Source: Rhyacichthys aspro (Eukaryota; Chordata; Actinopteri; Gobiiformes; Rhyacichthyidae). Taken from it: 64,000 nt of DNA. The notes under the pieces are model-generated. The model was not told the origin of the DNA, searched no databases, and was given only the letters and a program-made list of their open reading frames with translations. This document shows positions 47,877-60,259 of the stretch, piece after piece; position 1 is the first letter of the stretch, and each line of letters opens with the position of its first letter. The stretch spans positions 11,739,905 to 11,803,904 of the forward strand of contig CM072161.1 in NCBI GenBank assembly GCA_036850595.1. The letters run 5' to 3'. Position numbers and translations under genes: made by a program.

Positions 47877-50846
47877 TCACTTGTGAAATAAGTAAATTGG
47901 CCTCTGAAAACCTGTAATGGTAGAAAACATGAACTCAACACACAGTAGTAAGAGCAAAAACTGGAGAATAAATGTGGATAAACCAAACTGATGAATTACC
48001 TCTTACTGAACATTTAGGGGCCCCAAGGTACTCATAGCTTGTGAAGCCCACCTCATTAGTAAGATAGGATGTAAACTGGTCAGGTTTCAGACGGATACTG
48101 TGATAGTTTCTTTTCATATTATCCTGTCACGTATGAGAGGAAACACACATTCACATATTAAAAACAGAAATTTAATAAATGTGCAAATATTCATATTGAG
48201 TAGCTTACAGTAATTTTTTTTTTGCGGGCATACGACTCCCAGGGCTGAGGCTCCAGGATAAACATCCCTCCAGGACGGAGATGTCTGTAGGCCCTCTTGA
48301 AGAGCCGTTTCAGGCCAGCGTCGCCCCAGTTCAAATGAACCCATTTGGTAACACTCAGGCACAGGATAACATCATACTCTGGACGCTGAGTCAGAAGAAG
48401 GTTATCACTCTCCAGGACATAATTGGCCTAAAAGAGACAAGTTTGCAACATTTAATTTAAAAATAATACTTGGCACATGGCATGTAGTGATACTATATTC
48501 TGTTTATTTTAATCACATAGTAATGAAAATATATGTTTGGGGTAATACATCACAAGCCCATTAAAAATGATGAATGCTTTGTAAAAGAAATTCAATACAG
48601 CTTGACATTTTCTCTTCAGATCTGACCAGTCTTAGAGAGACAGACAGAGGTCAGGCAGCCGTCTTAAGGCTTTTCCCTGATTTACAGGATAAGCACTGTA
48701 TGGCACTGCAATTATCCCCAATTCAAAAACACTACACTTTCCATTTATCTGCCTACACAAACCCTACAGTGTTGAAATATCTACCAACAATTAAACTGAG
48801 TTAAGTCTAAAGTCTTCCAACTCCATCAGAGCAACAGACTGGTTAAAAGCTGACCTTTTTGGTTGAACCTTCTTCCTTTCTTTTCAGACAGTGTTTGCTC
48901 ATGTCACTACCCAATTTAAGGCTAACATTCTACAAAATAAATCATTTATCTTTTATTACTTTTCTGTGGGTTAGAGTTGCATTTTCAATGCAACTAACTT
49001 TACGTATCAAGTAGCTGTATATTAATAGCAAGGCACATCAAGAGGATGCCACAAGTTTGTCACTCCATTGCCAGTATTGATTTCTACAGACATCTCTTAC
49101 CTTTATGAACGACACATTGGAGGGGAACTGTCCAGGTTGTAAGGTGGGCCCCTCCATCAGTGGGGGTGCAGCAATGGGCCCCCTTGAGATGCGTAGGGAT
49201 ACCGGAAAAGAGGAGCTCACCGAGTGATCAGCAGGAGTCACATCACACTCCTCCTGTCTCTGGGTACCAGTCTCATTTGTGTGACAGTCATTTTCTGTTA
49301 CAGCCTCTGCAGGACTGTTTACCCCTCTCACCAGCTGGCCATTTTCTTCCTTGCCCACAGCTTCATTGTGCTTTGTTTCTGTTGCTGTGTGGCTCTCGTT
49401 TCCATTCCTCTCGTCTGGTTTGGTGCTTTTTTTCTCATGAACAGCCCGTCTGGCCTCTTGGGTCTGCAGCTCAGACAGATAATGGCGGATGTTCTTGCGA
49501 GCTATATGCACAAGATCATTGTCAATGTCCAGTCCTAATATGTGCCCAGGCTGAAGCATTTTGGCAATGTAAAGTGTAAGGTGGCCTGAGTTACAGCCTA
49601 GATCTAGAACGTCTTTTCCTTTGAACCATTCAGGCTTAAAAACGCGTACGCGTGGGTCATCACTTGCGCCTGGGTTACGATAGCCATAATATTGGTTATA
49701 GTTTCCATACTGAAACTTCTTCCTCTGGTCCTTGGCCTGGCTGTGGGGCTGCTGATGTGGGCGACTCCCTTGACCACTTTTGGGTCCACTTCTTGGTGTG
49801 TGAAAAGACTGAGATGTTCCTGTGCCACCATTTCTGACTCCTGATCCAGACTTTCCAACTGGTGTAGAATGGGTCACAGGTGGCTCTATCTTGCCTGAGT
49901 TGCGCCTACGCTTGCGTCTGCTTGTGTGAAGATTTGTTCCCCCAGTTACAGAAGAACTGAGTTCTTCTGAGGACATCTCCTCTTTGCAGCTCATAGAGCT
50001 GTCAGCTAATTGTTCATGAGAGTCCCCCACTTCAGAGCTGTTTGACTCTTTGGAGACATCTTGAGCAGAGGAGGAAGCAAAAGCACAATGAAGTGGTGCA
50101 CAGGTGCTAGTTCCTGCTTCATTTCTCCCTGATTCCGATAGGTTGACCTGTGAAGCTGAAATACTATTACCACCATTATTCCCTCCATGATGACGGTTGC
50201 GGTGTCTTTTCTTGCCGCCAGTTTTGTAAGGAGAAATCAAAAAGCTGCTGTCTGCTATACCACTGTTCAGGTTGAGTGGATCTGTGATGTCCCTGGGGAT
50301 GAGGATCTCCACTGGGTCTCGACTCTTTGCTGGAAGAGGAGAAGATTTAGGTGTCTCTGCGTTCAGTGCTCTGTTCACCTCCTCATCCAGGAGACTGTTG
50401 AGGTTCAGTGGGTCAAAAATATTTCCACCCAAGAGAAAGTTTGTTGGCAGGACGGAGTCACTCTCGGAGTTTGCTCTTCGTCGCCTTTTGCCAGATGTTG
50501 GATGCTTGAAGCTAAAGCTTGATGTGTTGCGTCGCTTTGTTACCCTTGACTGTTGCTGTTGTTTGGAATGATGAAAGCTGTTCCTGCGATTAATATTATT
50601 TTCATTACCCCTTGCTCTCTGTCCATCAGGTTCTGAGTGGGTCACAGAGTCAGAAGTGCTGGTGTGCTTAGGTGAAGCTGCAGAATCAGGAATGGGACAG
50701 GCAGCAGCAAAGTCAGGCGTGGCCACAGTTCCCTCCACAATGGCAGAAATATTACCATAACCCCCAGTGCAATCTGATAATTGGAGAGATGATGCAGAAC
50801 TGGTCTGAGAACTGCCAGTTTTTACAGTCTCCTCATCCACTGACAT
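47877..50846 (-). CDS. mepce: 7SK snRNA methylphosphate capping enzyme (BIN3 family), four coding exons
   Basis: SAM-dependent methyltransferase that adds the gamma-monomethyl cap to 7SK snRNA and stays in the 7SK-P-TEFb regulatory RNP in the nucleus. Coding exons 50846-49101, 48427-48209, 48123-48000 and 47911-47877 give 707 aa, near the human length. Residues 1-390 are disordered, rich in Ser, Asn and basic patches (KRRRRANSES, KKRHRNRHHG). SAM motif I is VLDLGCNSGH at about 413-422, followed by LGLDID. A long acidic/polar insert (about 458-550) splits the methyltransferase fold. The C-terminal part has RPEYDVILCLSVTKWVHLNWGD, RHLRPGGMFILEPQPWESY and ends GFQRPIYLFHK. The ATG at 50846 lies 46 bases into an exon beginning at 50892 (acceptor TTTCAG|GC), so exon 1 is non-coding. 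Confidence 0.95.
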
Positions 50847-50847
50847 C

Positions 50848-50877
50848 TCAAAACTTTTCAAAAACTAGTGAAGACAT
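50848..50877 (-). other. Upstream ORF in the mepce 5' leader
   Basis: On the minus strand an ATG at 50877 opens nine codons (MSSLVFEKF) ended by TGA at 50850-50848. After one base (G) the main ATG follows at 50846. It lies in the same exon as the main start, so every transcript with this exon carries it. Confidence 0.75.
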
Positions 50878-51790
50878 GTAAATTTTCTGAGCCTGAAATA
50901 CAAGAAGAAAAAAAAATTAATAATTACATAAATGTTGTATCTACTTTTAGGTTTAGCCTAAAACATTGAAAATACCACATTTGGGAAACTACAATATTTC
51001 CAATTTTCTCAACTAAGAATTCTAGTAAAATGCTTTAGACAAGATAGAAACCTGTTAATGGTCAGAGGCAACAAAATGACAAAGCACAAATTAAGGTTAA
51101 AATGAACGCAAATATCTTTAAAAGGGACTGAAACAGACAGAGGCAGGACCAGGAAACCTGTGAGAATAGCATCAGAATCACACAAGTTTATACTTGTAAA
51201 CTACTTTCCAATGATAAGTACCTTTTCACTCTGATTAGCAACTTTTAAAAATATCGCAGAAGAGAATTAAATGAAAGTCAAATCATTTTTTAAGTGACAA
51301 ATATTCCACAACGTTAAACAAAAAACAATGTTAACAGAGTAACTCAACAATCTCAGCACTATTAATATGAATAGCGAGAGAAATATATTTGAAAGGTCTG
51401 ATATAAAATTCATCATTGTCTAGTATTGTATAAGCTATGTATCACTGAAGCATTAATTGATGGCCGTGACCCTTGCTGGCATCAAGGTGTGAAAAGTTTG
51501 GGACTCCTCTGGACTCCCTGTGTTGGCCCGTGGTGGTGCGGTTAGCTGCGGCTAGGCTAACTCTTAGCAGCGCGGAGCGGGCCACACACAGGAACGGAGA
51601 GTAAACGATTAACATTAGCTTCATTCTGGACAAAAAGCTTCAGACAAACACTTAAGTAGCTACCCACCTCGATGTGTTGCTGTCTGAACACCTCTAATAT
51701 CTTGAGTCACATTAGTGAAAGTGATACTATGAAGCAGATGGTTTGCACATCTAGTCTACAATGTTGTCACCATCAAAATAACAGTCTCAC

Positions 51791-52100
51791 CTCTGAGCTC
51801 TCCCCGCCTCTCGGACTGTCACTGCCGCTCTCTCTCCGGAGCTAATGTTAGCGCGGCTAGCTCTCTGCTCTGCCCCGCATCAACTCAGCCGCGGACAGCA
51901 GCACTAACACGGACCCAATACTGCCCGTGTCCAAAGCCCCTAAACTCTATTAAAGACTTATTAAGTAAACTCCCAGTCCCAGAGTCAGGCAGGTTGGTGA
52001 ATAGATGGTTTCATTCGCTAAAAGAGGCGGCATGGCGGTGCATCCGGGCTCCGCTTCAGCTACAGACCAGGGCCGTGGGGCGGGGATCTCAACCTGGAGC
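51791..52100 (-). promoter_or_regulatory. CpG-rich mepce promoter and 5' non-coding exon
   Basis: The region is rich in CpG and GC boxes (GGGGCGGGGATCTC at about 52077, plus CCGCGG and CGGACTG-type blocks), unlike the AT-rich surroundings. On the minus strand a strong donor, CAGAG|GTGAGA at 51791/51790, could splice to the coding exon acceptor at 50892. A second possible donor (ATCGAG|GTGGGT near 51669) and GC-rich sequence at 51480-51640 suggest an alternative leader. The transcription start is not defined. Confidence 0.6.
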
Positions 52101-54266
52101 CTGAGAGGAGCAGGACACGGCCTCAATCATATCAACAGCTAGTTATGGTTATTAAGACACACAAACAGTATCATTTGTTCATTCAATATACGTATTTCCT
52201 GCAGCCATGGAAGATGCATTAGCTTGCATATTAAGAAGTCCCATCGTAAATGGTAATGAATATGTAAAAATAAAGTAAGTATGAAAAATACAAAATAATA
52301 ATAATAGCAGAGTAACTTTGACTTTCAAGGATCTCTAGACCAGCTTCATTTTATTATAACAATAAGAGATATGGGAGAGTCAAACTTCAATCCAAACAAA
52401 AATAATATTTTTCCTTCTCACAATTGCATGAGCAAGGGCTTGCTTTGGAAAAAAAACATCTAATGGTAAGTTATCAATGTGAAAATTGCTTTTAAAAGGA
52501 TTTATAGCAAAACATAAAATTTACTGTGTTTCAGGCTACAGTCGTCTGCTTTGGTTCAACAGCAATTAGGGTAAGATTTCAATCTCAATGGTTCTATGGT
52601 AAATAAATGCAATAGTAAAATAGTGAAGAGGTGCCCCAGTGCAGACTTTTATGATGGGCATGGGGCCTAAAGCTACGAAGCACACAGAGCAGTAACATGA
52701 AGAGCATATGCAGACATATAATCTATGTAATTTGTGCCACGTTATTTCCTCAAAATATAAATGCTAACAATATAGTATTAGTTGTAAGCAGCAGAGATAC
52801 CAACTGTAACTTCTTCAAGATGGGCCCCAGTGTAGCTGCTTGCAGTGTGGTGTCTCTTCTTAATTAAATAGGTTGACCTGTGCTCCAGTTGTTTTTGTGA
52901 AATCGTAGTGTAGAGCAGTCGACAACATAAAAATCCTATAAGACATCTAAATAACAATACTAGTATCTACAAAATATTATATCATACAAAAAATACTAAA
53001 TGATAGCTTCAAAGAAAAGTTTGCGATTTAGGGCTAAAGTGGGTTATTATCCAATTTCATCACTTGACAAATATGGATCTCTCCAAAATATGATTTAGTT
53101 CAGCTGGTGTGGTCAAAGGTAACATCTGTTTTTATATACATGCATGTAACCACAAGGGGGAGACAAATATGAGCTTAAGAGTAAATTGTCACTGAAACAG
53201 TATTTTGTTAAGTTATCAGTCTGACCTTTGTACATACCTCCTGCTTTGAGGTGATAACATTCAATATTTGGGTTTATCACATTCAATATTAGTTGCTATA
53301 AGTTTTTATGGGGCTATTGTCTTCAATTGTAATTGTAAGTTTGTAATTGTACCTTCAGTGTGATGCTTTCAGTACCAAATGTATTTTGAAGTCAGAAAGA
53401 AGGTAAAACTGTAGTCATGGAAAATACTTACATGTGGTTGGTATGACTGATGAGTGAAAACAAGAGAGTGGCCCCGCTTCACCCACAGAGAGGCTCCAGC
53501 TCTGCAAATCTGCAGCTGTGGCAACAGCACTGTTTATGTTTTTAGATAAAAGATGTCTCTAGTGAACAAAAAAGACAACACTGCCAGTCCCCAGGGAACT
53601 GGTAAAGTTCAATTTTCAAAAGCTTATGGAACCTATAAAAGATTTATGTGCTGGTTTATTTATTGTTACTATCATGAACACTAACTTAAGGTTATTGAAA
53701 GTAACACATGAAAATGGTGCAAAAAAGTCAAACCACTAGGCAGACAATATATTCATGACATATTTGACTGAACTGATATTACTAATTCATTGACAAACTA
53801 TTATATGTCCTACAAATTAAAACTCGTATAAAATGGATGAATACATATATATCATATATACACACATAAACAGTTTCCATAATAATGTCCTGTGTTGATG
53901 AGTTGACACTGGGGCCCCTAAATGGGTTTCAGACCAGTGCTGCAGACTGTTGGTAAATGAGTCGTCCTTCATTGTGTTCTATTAAGGGGCAAAATAGGGA
54001 AGAGGGTACCTGTCTCCCCACCGCTGTCACCCTCTGTCCCTTTCTTTTCTTATGGTAATAGGGGTGTAGTCCTCGATCCCGAGGACCATCTGCCCTTCCT
54101 TGGGTTTTGGGCCCCAAGCACTCCAGACGTATCCCATTGTCTGTGTGTGTTCATCCAGAAAGCAGTGAGTACACATGGTTCTTGTTGCCCAAAAAGCCTG
54201 TTCATGAAGAGCACGAGTGTATTGTTTATTAGCCTTCATATGACAAAGGAAGTCAGTGCGCGTGTG

Positions 54267-54362
54267 CCCATGTGTCCGTGTGCCCATGTGTCCGTGTGCC
54301 CATGTGTCCGTGTGCCCATGTGTCCGTGTGCCCATGTGTCCGTGTGCCCATGTGTCCGTGTG
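54267..54362 (+). repeat. 16-bp minisatellite, six perfect copies
   Basis: Six exact tandem copies of CCCATGTGTCCGTGTG. Because 16 is not a multiple of three the frame rotates, which rules out a simple coding repeat. Confidence 0.97.
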
Positions 54363-56868
54363 CCTTTGGATGACAACATGAGGAAGACTTACTGCTCATT
54401 CTTTTCAGATTCAGTGTGTAATGCTGCTTAGCTGTAGTTGCCCACAGGTTAATATGTTGTTTTTACCTTGGAAAGGATTTATGACATATTCTGAGTAATT
54501 AAATAATTGATATAGAATGAGAATCTGAGAGTTACCTTTTTGTACAATTATATAGACAAATCAACGTTTGCTTCATTTACTATAAAACCACAGAAGTTTA
54601 GGTTATGAGGCTTGATTAAGGATGGAAGGAAGGATGTAGTGCCCCCCTTGTGTTGACCCTTCCCACTGATTCAAAAATGGGCATTGACAGATGGGTGATG
54701 AACTAAAGATTGGACTTTAAGTGGGTGCCCTTTCTCAATGTTATTATCTTAGTATTACATTTAAATTACATTTGAAAATGTCAGTTGCAATGTTTAGAGG
54801 AAAAGTTTTGTGATAACCTTTGATAGAAATAATTCATGGCAAATCAAATTACAATCAGAATGTGGTATAAATGGTATTGATTAAATCCACAGGGTGCCAG
54901 TTCATGTGAGATGAATTATTTAAGGATATGCTGCTGTCTGATGAACACTGCATCATTAGATGGAGTTTGTATCAGACCTGCTCATTTTCAAAGCTTCATG
55001 CTGCTGGCTGCATTGAGATTAGTTATTGAACTGTCCAAGCAAAGGGAAACAAGGCCGCTTCAGAGGCAAGCCACAATGAGCCAGCTGTCAGGGGGAGGGG
55101 CTTGTTCAAACCGCTGTTGTCAAAGACAGGACTGGTGTGTTGTGTTGCCCTCTGAGAGTTGATAGGTGCTGCTGTTCAAGCACTGATTCATATTGACAGA
55201 AGGTTTGATTGAGGACAAGAAAGTGAGTGTTGAAAACAAGAGAGCAGCTAAGGCTCAGCAATATAACACCATCTCTATTGAGTGAACATTTTACATACTA
55301 TGCATGCATTTTTCTACACTGATATGGTTTGTATTGACCTTATCACTTTTATTTTATAATAAGTTTTTGGTCTAAATACAATTTTGGCAGAAGTTGGAAA
55401 CCGCTCTGTAAACTGAACAGTGCACCGCAGCTGCATTACTGTTGAACAGATTTTGTACAGAAATGTTCCTTAATGAGGACGACACATATTGTAAATCATC
55501 AATAGTTCACCCATAATCAGCAGGATACAGACCTACTAACCTCAAATATTTTCCTTTGGGGGTAATCTCTGCTGTGCCAGCATTGACTACAAGTTGTTTT
55601 CTCTGTTGTAGCTGAAGCATGGGATGAGCGTGACCTATTATCTTCTACATGCCAGGTTACCAGCTGAGGATTTATAGAAGTTAATCTCATGTGGTAAGTG
55701 AAGAGCATTTACAATAATACACTGTCCACACCAGCCCATCACTTTGAAAAGACTGACTGTTGCATACAAGGGGTTATGAGGTAAACCTTGGAATTTTTGT
55801 CATTTCAAACTTTATGTGCATCTCAGTAGTAGTAGCTGAGTAAAGGCTTGGCTCCGATGTAACAATGAACAAACTGCATCATGATGTAATTGATGCTTTC
55901 TATGACTAAGTCCCGTAGTTGTTGCAAGAATGTCTTTGAGGTGCTGCTGGGTGATATTTTATGACTTGACCTGTCCACCTTGGCACTTCATCTTTTCTCA
56001 TATGTCATCATTTCCTGTGAGGCTTGCATGTCTCTCTGAAGCACACTCTGCTTCTGCTCCCCAGAGCAGACCGAGCTCTTCTCTAACAAGATCATCTTAA
56101 TCATAATTTAATACGGTTTATACAGTTGTGATTGGCCACTGTAATGAATATTTAAGGCACAGCCAAAGAAGTGATCATCTCAAATTCCTTGCTACAATGT
56201 AATGGACTGATATATTGTTCCAAGTCTGATAAAGCATCCCCAAAGATGGACAGTTGTTTTCTTTATTTGTATCTATAATACAAAGAACATTAACATAATA
56301 TGTTTGGTTCTGAGAAACCAATCTTTACCAACACAATTCTGTGTTTTCTATTTGCATAATTGGAATGAGGAAAATGCATTATGAAAAGGAGGTCAAAGTG
56401 GTAATTGTGGGTTTTACACTAGCCTCCAGACATTGTATAGCAATTTCACACTTATCTCAGTAATAGACAAAGTTATCATTATTAATTGATCATGATTTTA
56501 TATAATGGCTTCTGCAGTCAGAAATCGGTGTAAAGAAAACTCTTTCTAAACTTTTTAAAAGATAAAAAATGTACAACTTTATGCTGCTATTGAAAAGAGA
56601 AGCCAAAATATTGTGGTTATGGACATACCCTTTGACCAAGATGCATATGATGCCTGTGATGCTACCTCAGCAAGTATTTACCATTTCCTTCCCTTTTCCA
56701 TTAAAATATATGTTGCAGCAACAGAAATGTTGCAATGTCTGTTGCTAGTTGCTTTTTTAAGAACCATACCTTTGTTAATGGTTGATAGCTAATGCTCAGT
56801 GCTAGTCAACTGCTAATAATTTAGTGTTCCAACCAAAACAGGAAAGAACAACAACAAGCAGCCGCATG

Positions 56869-56886
56869 ATTTTTTTTTTTTTTTTT
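56869..56886. repeat. Poly-T tract
   Basis: Homopolymer T run of about 18 (on the minus strand a poly-A that could be a retroposon tail); no adjacent element body was recognised. Confidence 0.8.
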
Positions 56887-59019
56887 GTGCAACTATATTC
56901 TCTCTCTCTAAGCAAGAAATTTTCCCTGACTCTGCCCATGACACTAGTAAATTGTAGACAGGGCTTATTACAAAATGTCACAGCAGACAAGTGCCTCTAA
57001 GGATATTTATAGGATTCATTATATAAACCTGATCACCAGCAGCAGCCTATGGATTCTTGTAAATCATGCTTCTCCTGCTGTCATCATGTCACCACTGCAT
57101 TTCCAAGCTGCAGCAGATCATCTGTCTCTCTGCTGCTTCACAAAGTACTATTAGAGATAACTGGAGATTTTTAGAAGTTAAAATAAAACCTTTTTGGACA
57201 GTAAGACAACAACCCCTCGATCTGAAAGGACATGCTCCAGCATCATGGCCTTCACTTGTTTCTGCTCCAAAATAAAACAATCACACACAGACAGCTCACA
57301 TCAACTGCGTTAATACAAGTGAAAGCTGCAAATATATGTGCAAGTCACCAGTGTACTATTGCGTGCAAGTGTTGAAGTTGTGGCAGACTTCTAACATGGC
57401 CGGGGCATTTCCCTGCCAACTGTTTGGGCTCCTCTCATGCACAATTCACAAGGAGTCACATGTGTGGTAGTCACAAGTTTTGAAAATTACTAAACACAAA
57501 AAAGTTTGAGGCTGTAGTTTTGTTTCTGCTACTTATCCATATCCAGGCTGGTGGGTGGTTTAGAGTATCTCAGCTGCTTAAAGAGTGAGGTGGGATTCAC
57601 CCTTCTTTGAGTTAAACATGACTCAAGTAAGGACTTGTTCTGTACCTTTCCTTTATAATATATTTATTAAAATCATGGCCAAAACACAATTTGAATTTGA
57701 ACACATTTGAATTTAAAATACATTTACAGACTAAACAGCTATGTTATTTTTAATTCATAGAGTAAAATGTTAAATATGTAATAACACATGTCTGCTATTA
57801 ACTAAAATCTGTCTAATTAATTAATTGCATATCATTGCACATAAAGACTGAAGCAACACATCTTTACTGTGAATTGAACTCACACACTTCAGTATTTATT
57901 TCATACATAATAATTAATACATGGTGTGCTGCACACTGTTCTATTGTATGTACTGACTAAAGCATGAACAAGTTATCATCTCTGCTTTAAAAAGGTTTTG
58001 CATGCTGCTGTTGAATGTAGTTTATTTGCATTGCTTTTTCCCGCCTATGGCTTTGTTTGATCAGGTCTGCAACATTTCATGCAAAACTGATAAAATATTT
58101 TTCCAAAGCTGTTTAAATTTCAATCTAAGTAAAAGTCAAAGACACTATTTATTACTGGTTAGTAACACAATTACAGAATTAAGTACAGAGTCTGTCAAAT
58201 CTTTGTGTGATGGTGTCTTGCAGTCATCAGGTTTCTCTTCTACGTGAGCTTTGTTACAGAACAGCCAAATGACTCTCCGACAGAGGAATCGACATTACAG
58301 TGTTGTCAGGACAACCAGCCATGATTCACAGAGCCTCAGCTGTAGGCCTCCACCTTGAGCTAGAAGCACTAGCCATGAGACTGAGCAGATGCTGTGCCAG
58401 CCAGCCAATCACAGGTGAGCTGTAGGAAAAAGATGACATCATAGGCAAATTAGGGCAAATGCAGCCAGTTTTGTGGTTGTTGTCTCCGCCTGTGTCGAAA
58501 CCCACTGTTATTTTTATACAGTAGTAGTTATCTTGGTTAGTAGTTAAGAAATGCTATAAAAATAAATGTATTAATATTACAATTAAAATTATTTAAAAAA
58601 TGAATAGAAGAAAAGGCATGTACAATTATGTATTTTTACACTCTGTATTTACAAATGTATTTCTATGTGCAATATATCTATAACATTAAAGAACACAAAA
58701 TATGTTTTGGTAATCTTTTAACCCAATTATTTGTGCCTAATTTTTAATCAGTTATTAAGTAACTGTAAATAACTGTAATTACAGCAACAGTGCTACTATG
58801 GCACTATTTACCTGGTAGCAGTAGTCTAATAACATGCTACAATCTTGACTTATGGTGTGTTTAGTGAAAACACTTAAAGAACATTTGAATATTTCTGGAA
58901 CAGATTTTCAGTGCATTTGTAAACACATTGAAAACCAAACTGTGACAGACTAATTTCTGTCAGGGTTTGTATTTCACATTAATAGTAACTAAGTCTGTGG
59001 TTTTATTTTCAGAGGCAGC

Positions 59020-59380
59020 GCCGAACACCCTCCCTCCTGAGCCTCTCAACAGTCAGGTCTGGTGTGTCAAACACAAAACCAACTCTGTCCGCCTGTTGGC
59101 TGCCTCCTCCCCCAGACCTGCTGCCTGCATTAATATTCAGTCCCTCAGCCAATGGGCTGAGCAGGGTGGATGACATCATGAGCTAGGGAACAGTGAGCAG
59201 CCAGTGAAGCATCCAGCCTGCCGAACAAGCTTGCTTTTAGGGTCAGGAACTGGTCTGACAAGAGAATGGCGATCCTGCCTTTAAACTGTCATTAGGAGCT
59301 TGACGATGGTCCGACCAGCGCTTCCGGCTCAAAGGAGAAATAGTGAGCAAGAGAATGTGAAGACATATTTCAGGTAATTC
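59020..59380 (+). promoter_or_regulatory. Possible promoter/5' exon of a downstream plus-strand gene
   Basis: The GC content rises and a CCAAT-type box appears (AGCCAATGGGCTGAGCAGG near 59148). A candidate donor (TTCAG|GTAATT) follows at about 59371. The next gene, if it lies beyond the window, could start here. Evidence is compositional only. Confidence 0.25.
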
Positions 59381-59999
59381 CCTCTCTGTGTGTGCAATGG
59401 GGATGTGGAGGGGAAGGCAGAGGAGGGAGGAGAGAGGGAGGAGGGGGAGGCTGTGGGGGTGCTTTGTAGCCTTTTTTTCCTTCTTCCACTCTGCATTCTG
59501 CCCTGCTAAGGAGGCAGCTGTTTTATCAGCAATGTGTCCATGACATGGACACGGCTGGTGCATCATTTAGGCTAGATGTCTTGAGTATGAACATGTAGCC
59601 CTGTCTGCATCACCTCATCCCTGTGTGCGCTCCCTTGTGCCTCACAAATAGCATCTTTATTGATGAGGAGGTGTTGGAATCAATGGTGCCGCTTGTGCAG
59701 GCCTTGTGTCTGTGTGATTGTGTCAGTCCTAGAGAAACGCAGCAGCTGCAGTGGCAACAAAAAAGAAGCTATGCTATTTTAGGGTTTGGAGACCCGAGGC
59801 TGGCTGTGGGATGTGGATCGGGGATGATGGATGGTTAATGTGCTGATGGATGCTCTTTTGTTATGAGCACGGTCTCAAATATGGCCTGCTTCTAGAGGCT
59901 TTTTTAAAATGAAGACATTACCCTTTTATGTATTTGTGTCCTCTAATGTAAACCCCACAGAAAGACGTACCTCTGTCTCATGCCTATAACATGGATGTG

Positions 60000-60184
60000 T
60001 GGAGCACTTTCATGGCGGCTCTAGTGACAGGGAGATATACAACATCTGGTCACCTGACTTCATTGGGGATCAGAGTGGGGGTGGGAACCAGTCCTGCGAA
60101 AGCTCAGCTATTCCACCTCAGATTCTTCCACAGCCATCAACGAAGAACGATGGAGGGATCTGGCAGAACTATGAGTTGAATGTA
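60000..60184 (+). CDS. Candidate exon of an unidentified gene
   Basis: An open stretch in one frame encodes HGGSSDREIYNIWSPDF, then GDQSGGGNQSCESSAIPPQ and a segment ending GGIWQNYELN, stopping at a possible donor AAT|GTATGG. The composition (mixed polar, two Trp, ordinary codons) looks like protein, unlike the surroundings. However, this frame has a stop at 59987 and no ATG before it. The upstream acceptor CCCACAG|AAAG (59961) opens a different frame whose ATG at 59991 gives an implausible peptide ending at 60179. I do not recognise the family. It may be a partial exon, a broken copy or chance. Confidence 0.3.
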
Positions 60185-60259
60185 TGGCCTTTTGCACATT
60201 TAGACTGGTGCTGTTTAGACTATTGCACTAAATCCAGTGACCGACGTTCATCTCAATGA

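Larger units (their letters stand above)
52101..59000. other. Long gene-free stretch upstream of mepce
   Basis: AT-rich non-coding DNA with no exon I can support. Contents seen are the 16-bp minisatellite at 54267-54362 and a poly-T run at about 56869-56886. Open frames are short and without codon bias or splice context. Confidence 0.55.

Noticed and set aside
49038..50861. Longer mepce N-terminus beginning five codons before MSVDEE
   Set aside because: The upstream codon is TTG, not ATG. The first ATG in this frame is at 50846.
59623..59838. Open frame just upstream of the 60-kb candidate exon
   Set aside because: No plausible protein composition or bordering splice sites.
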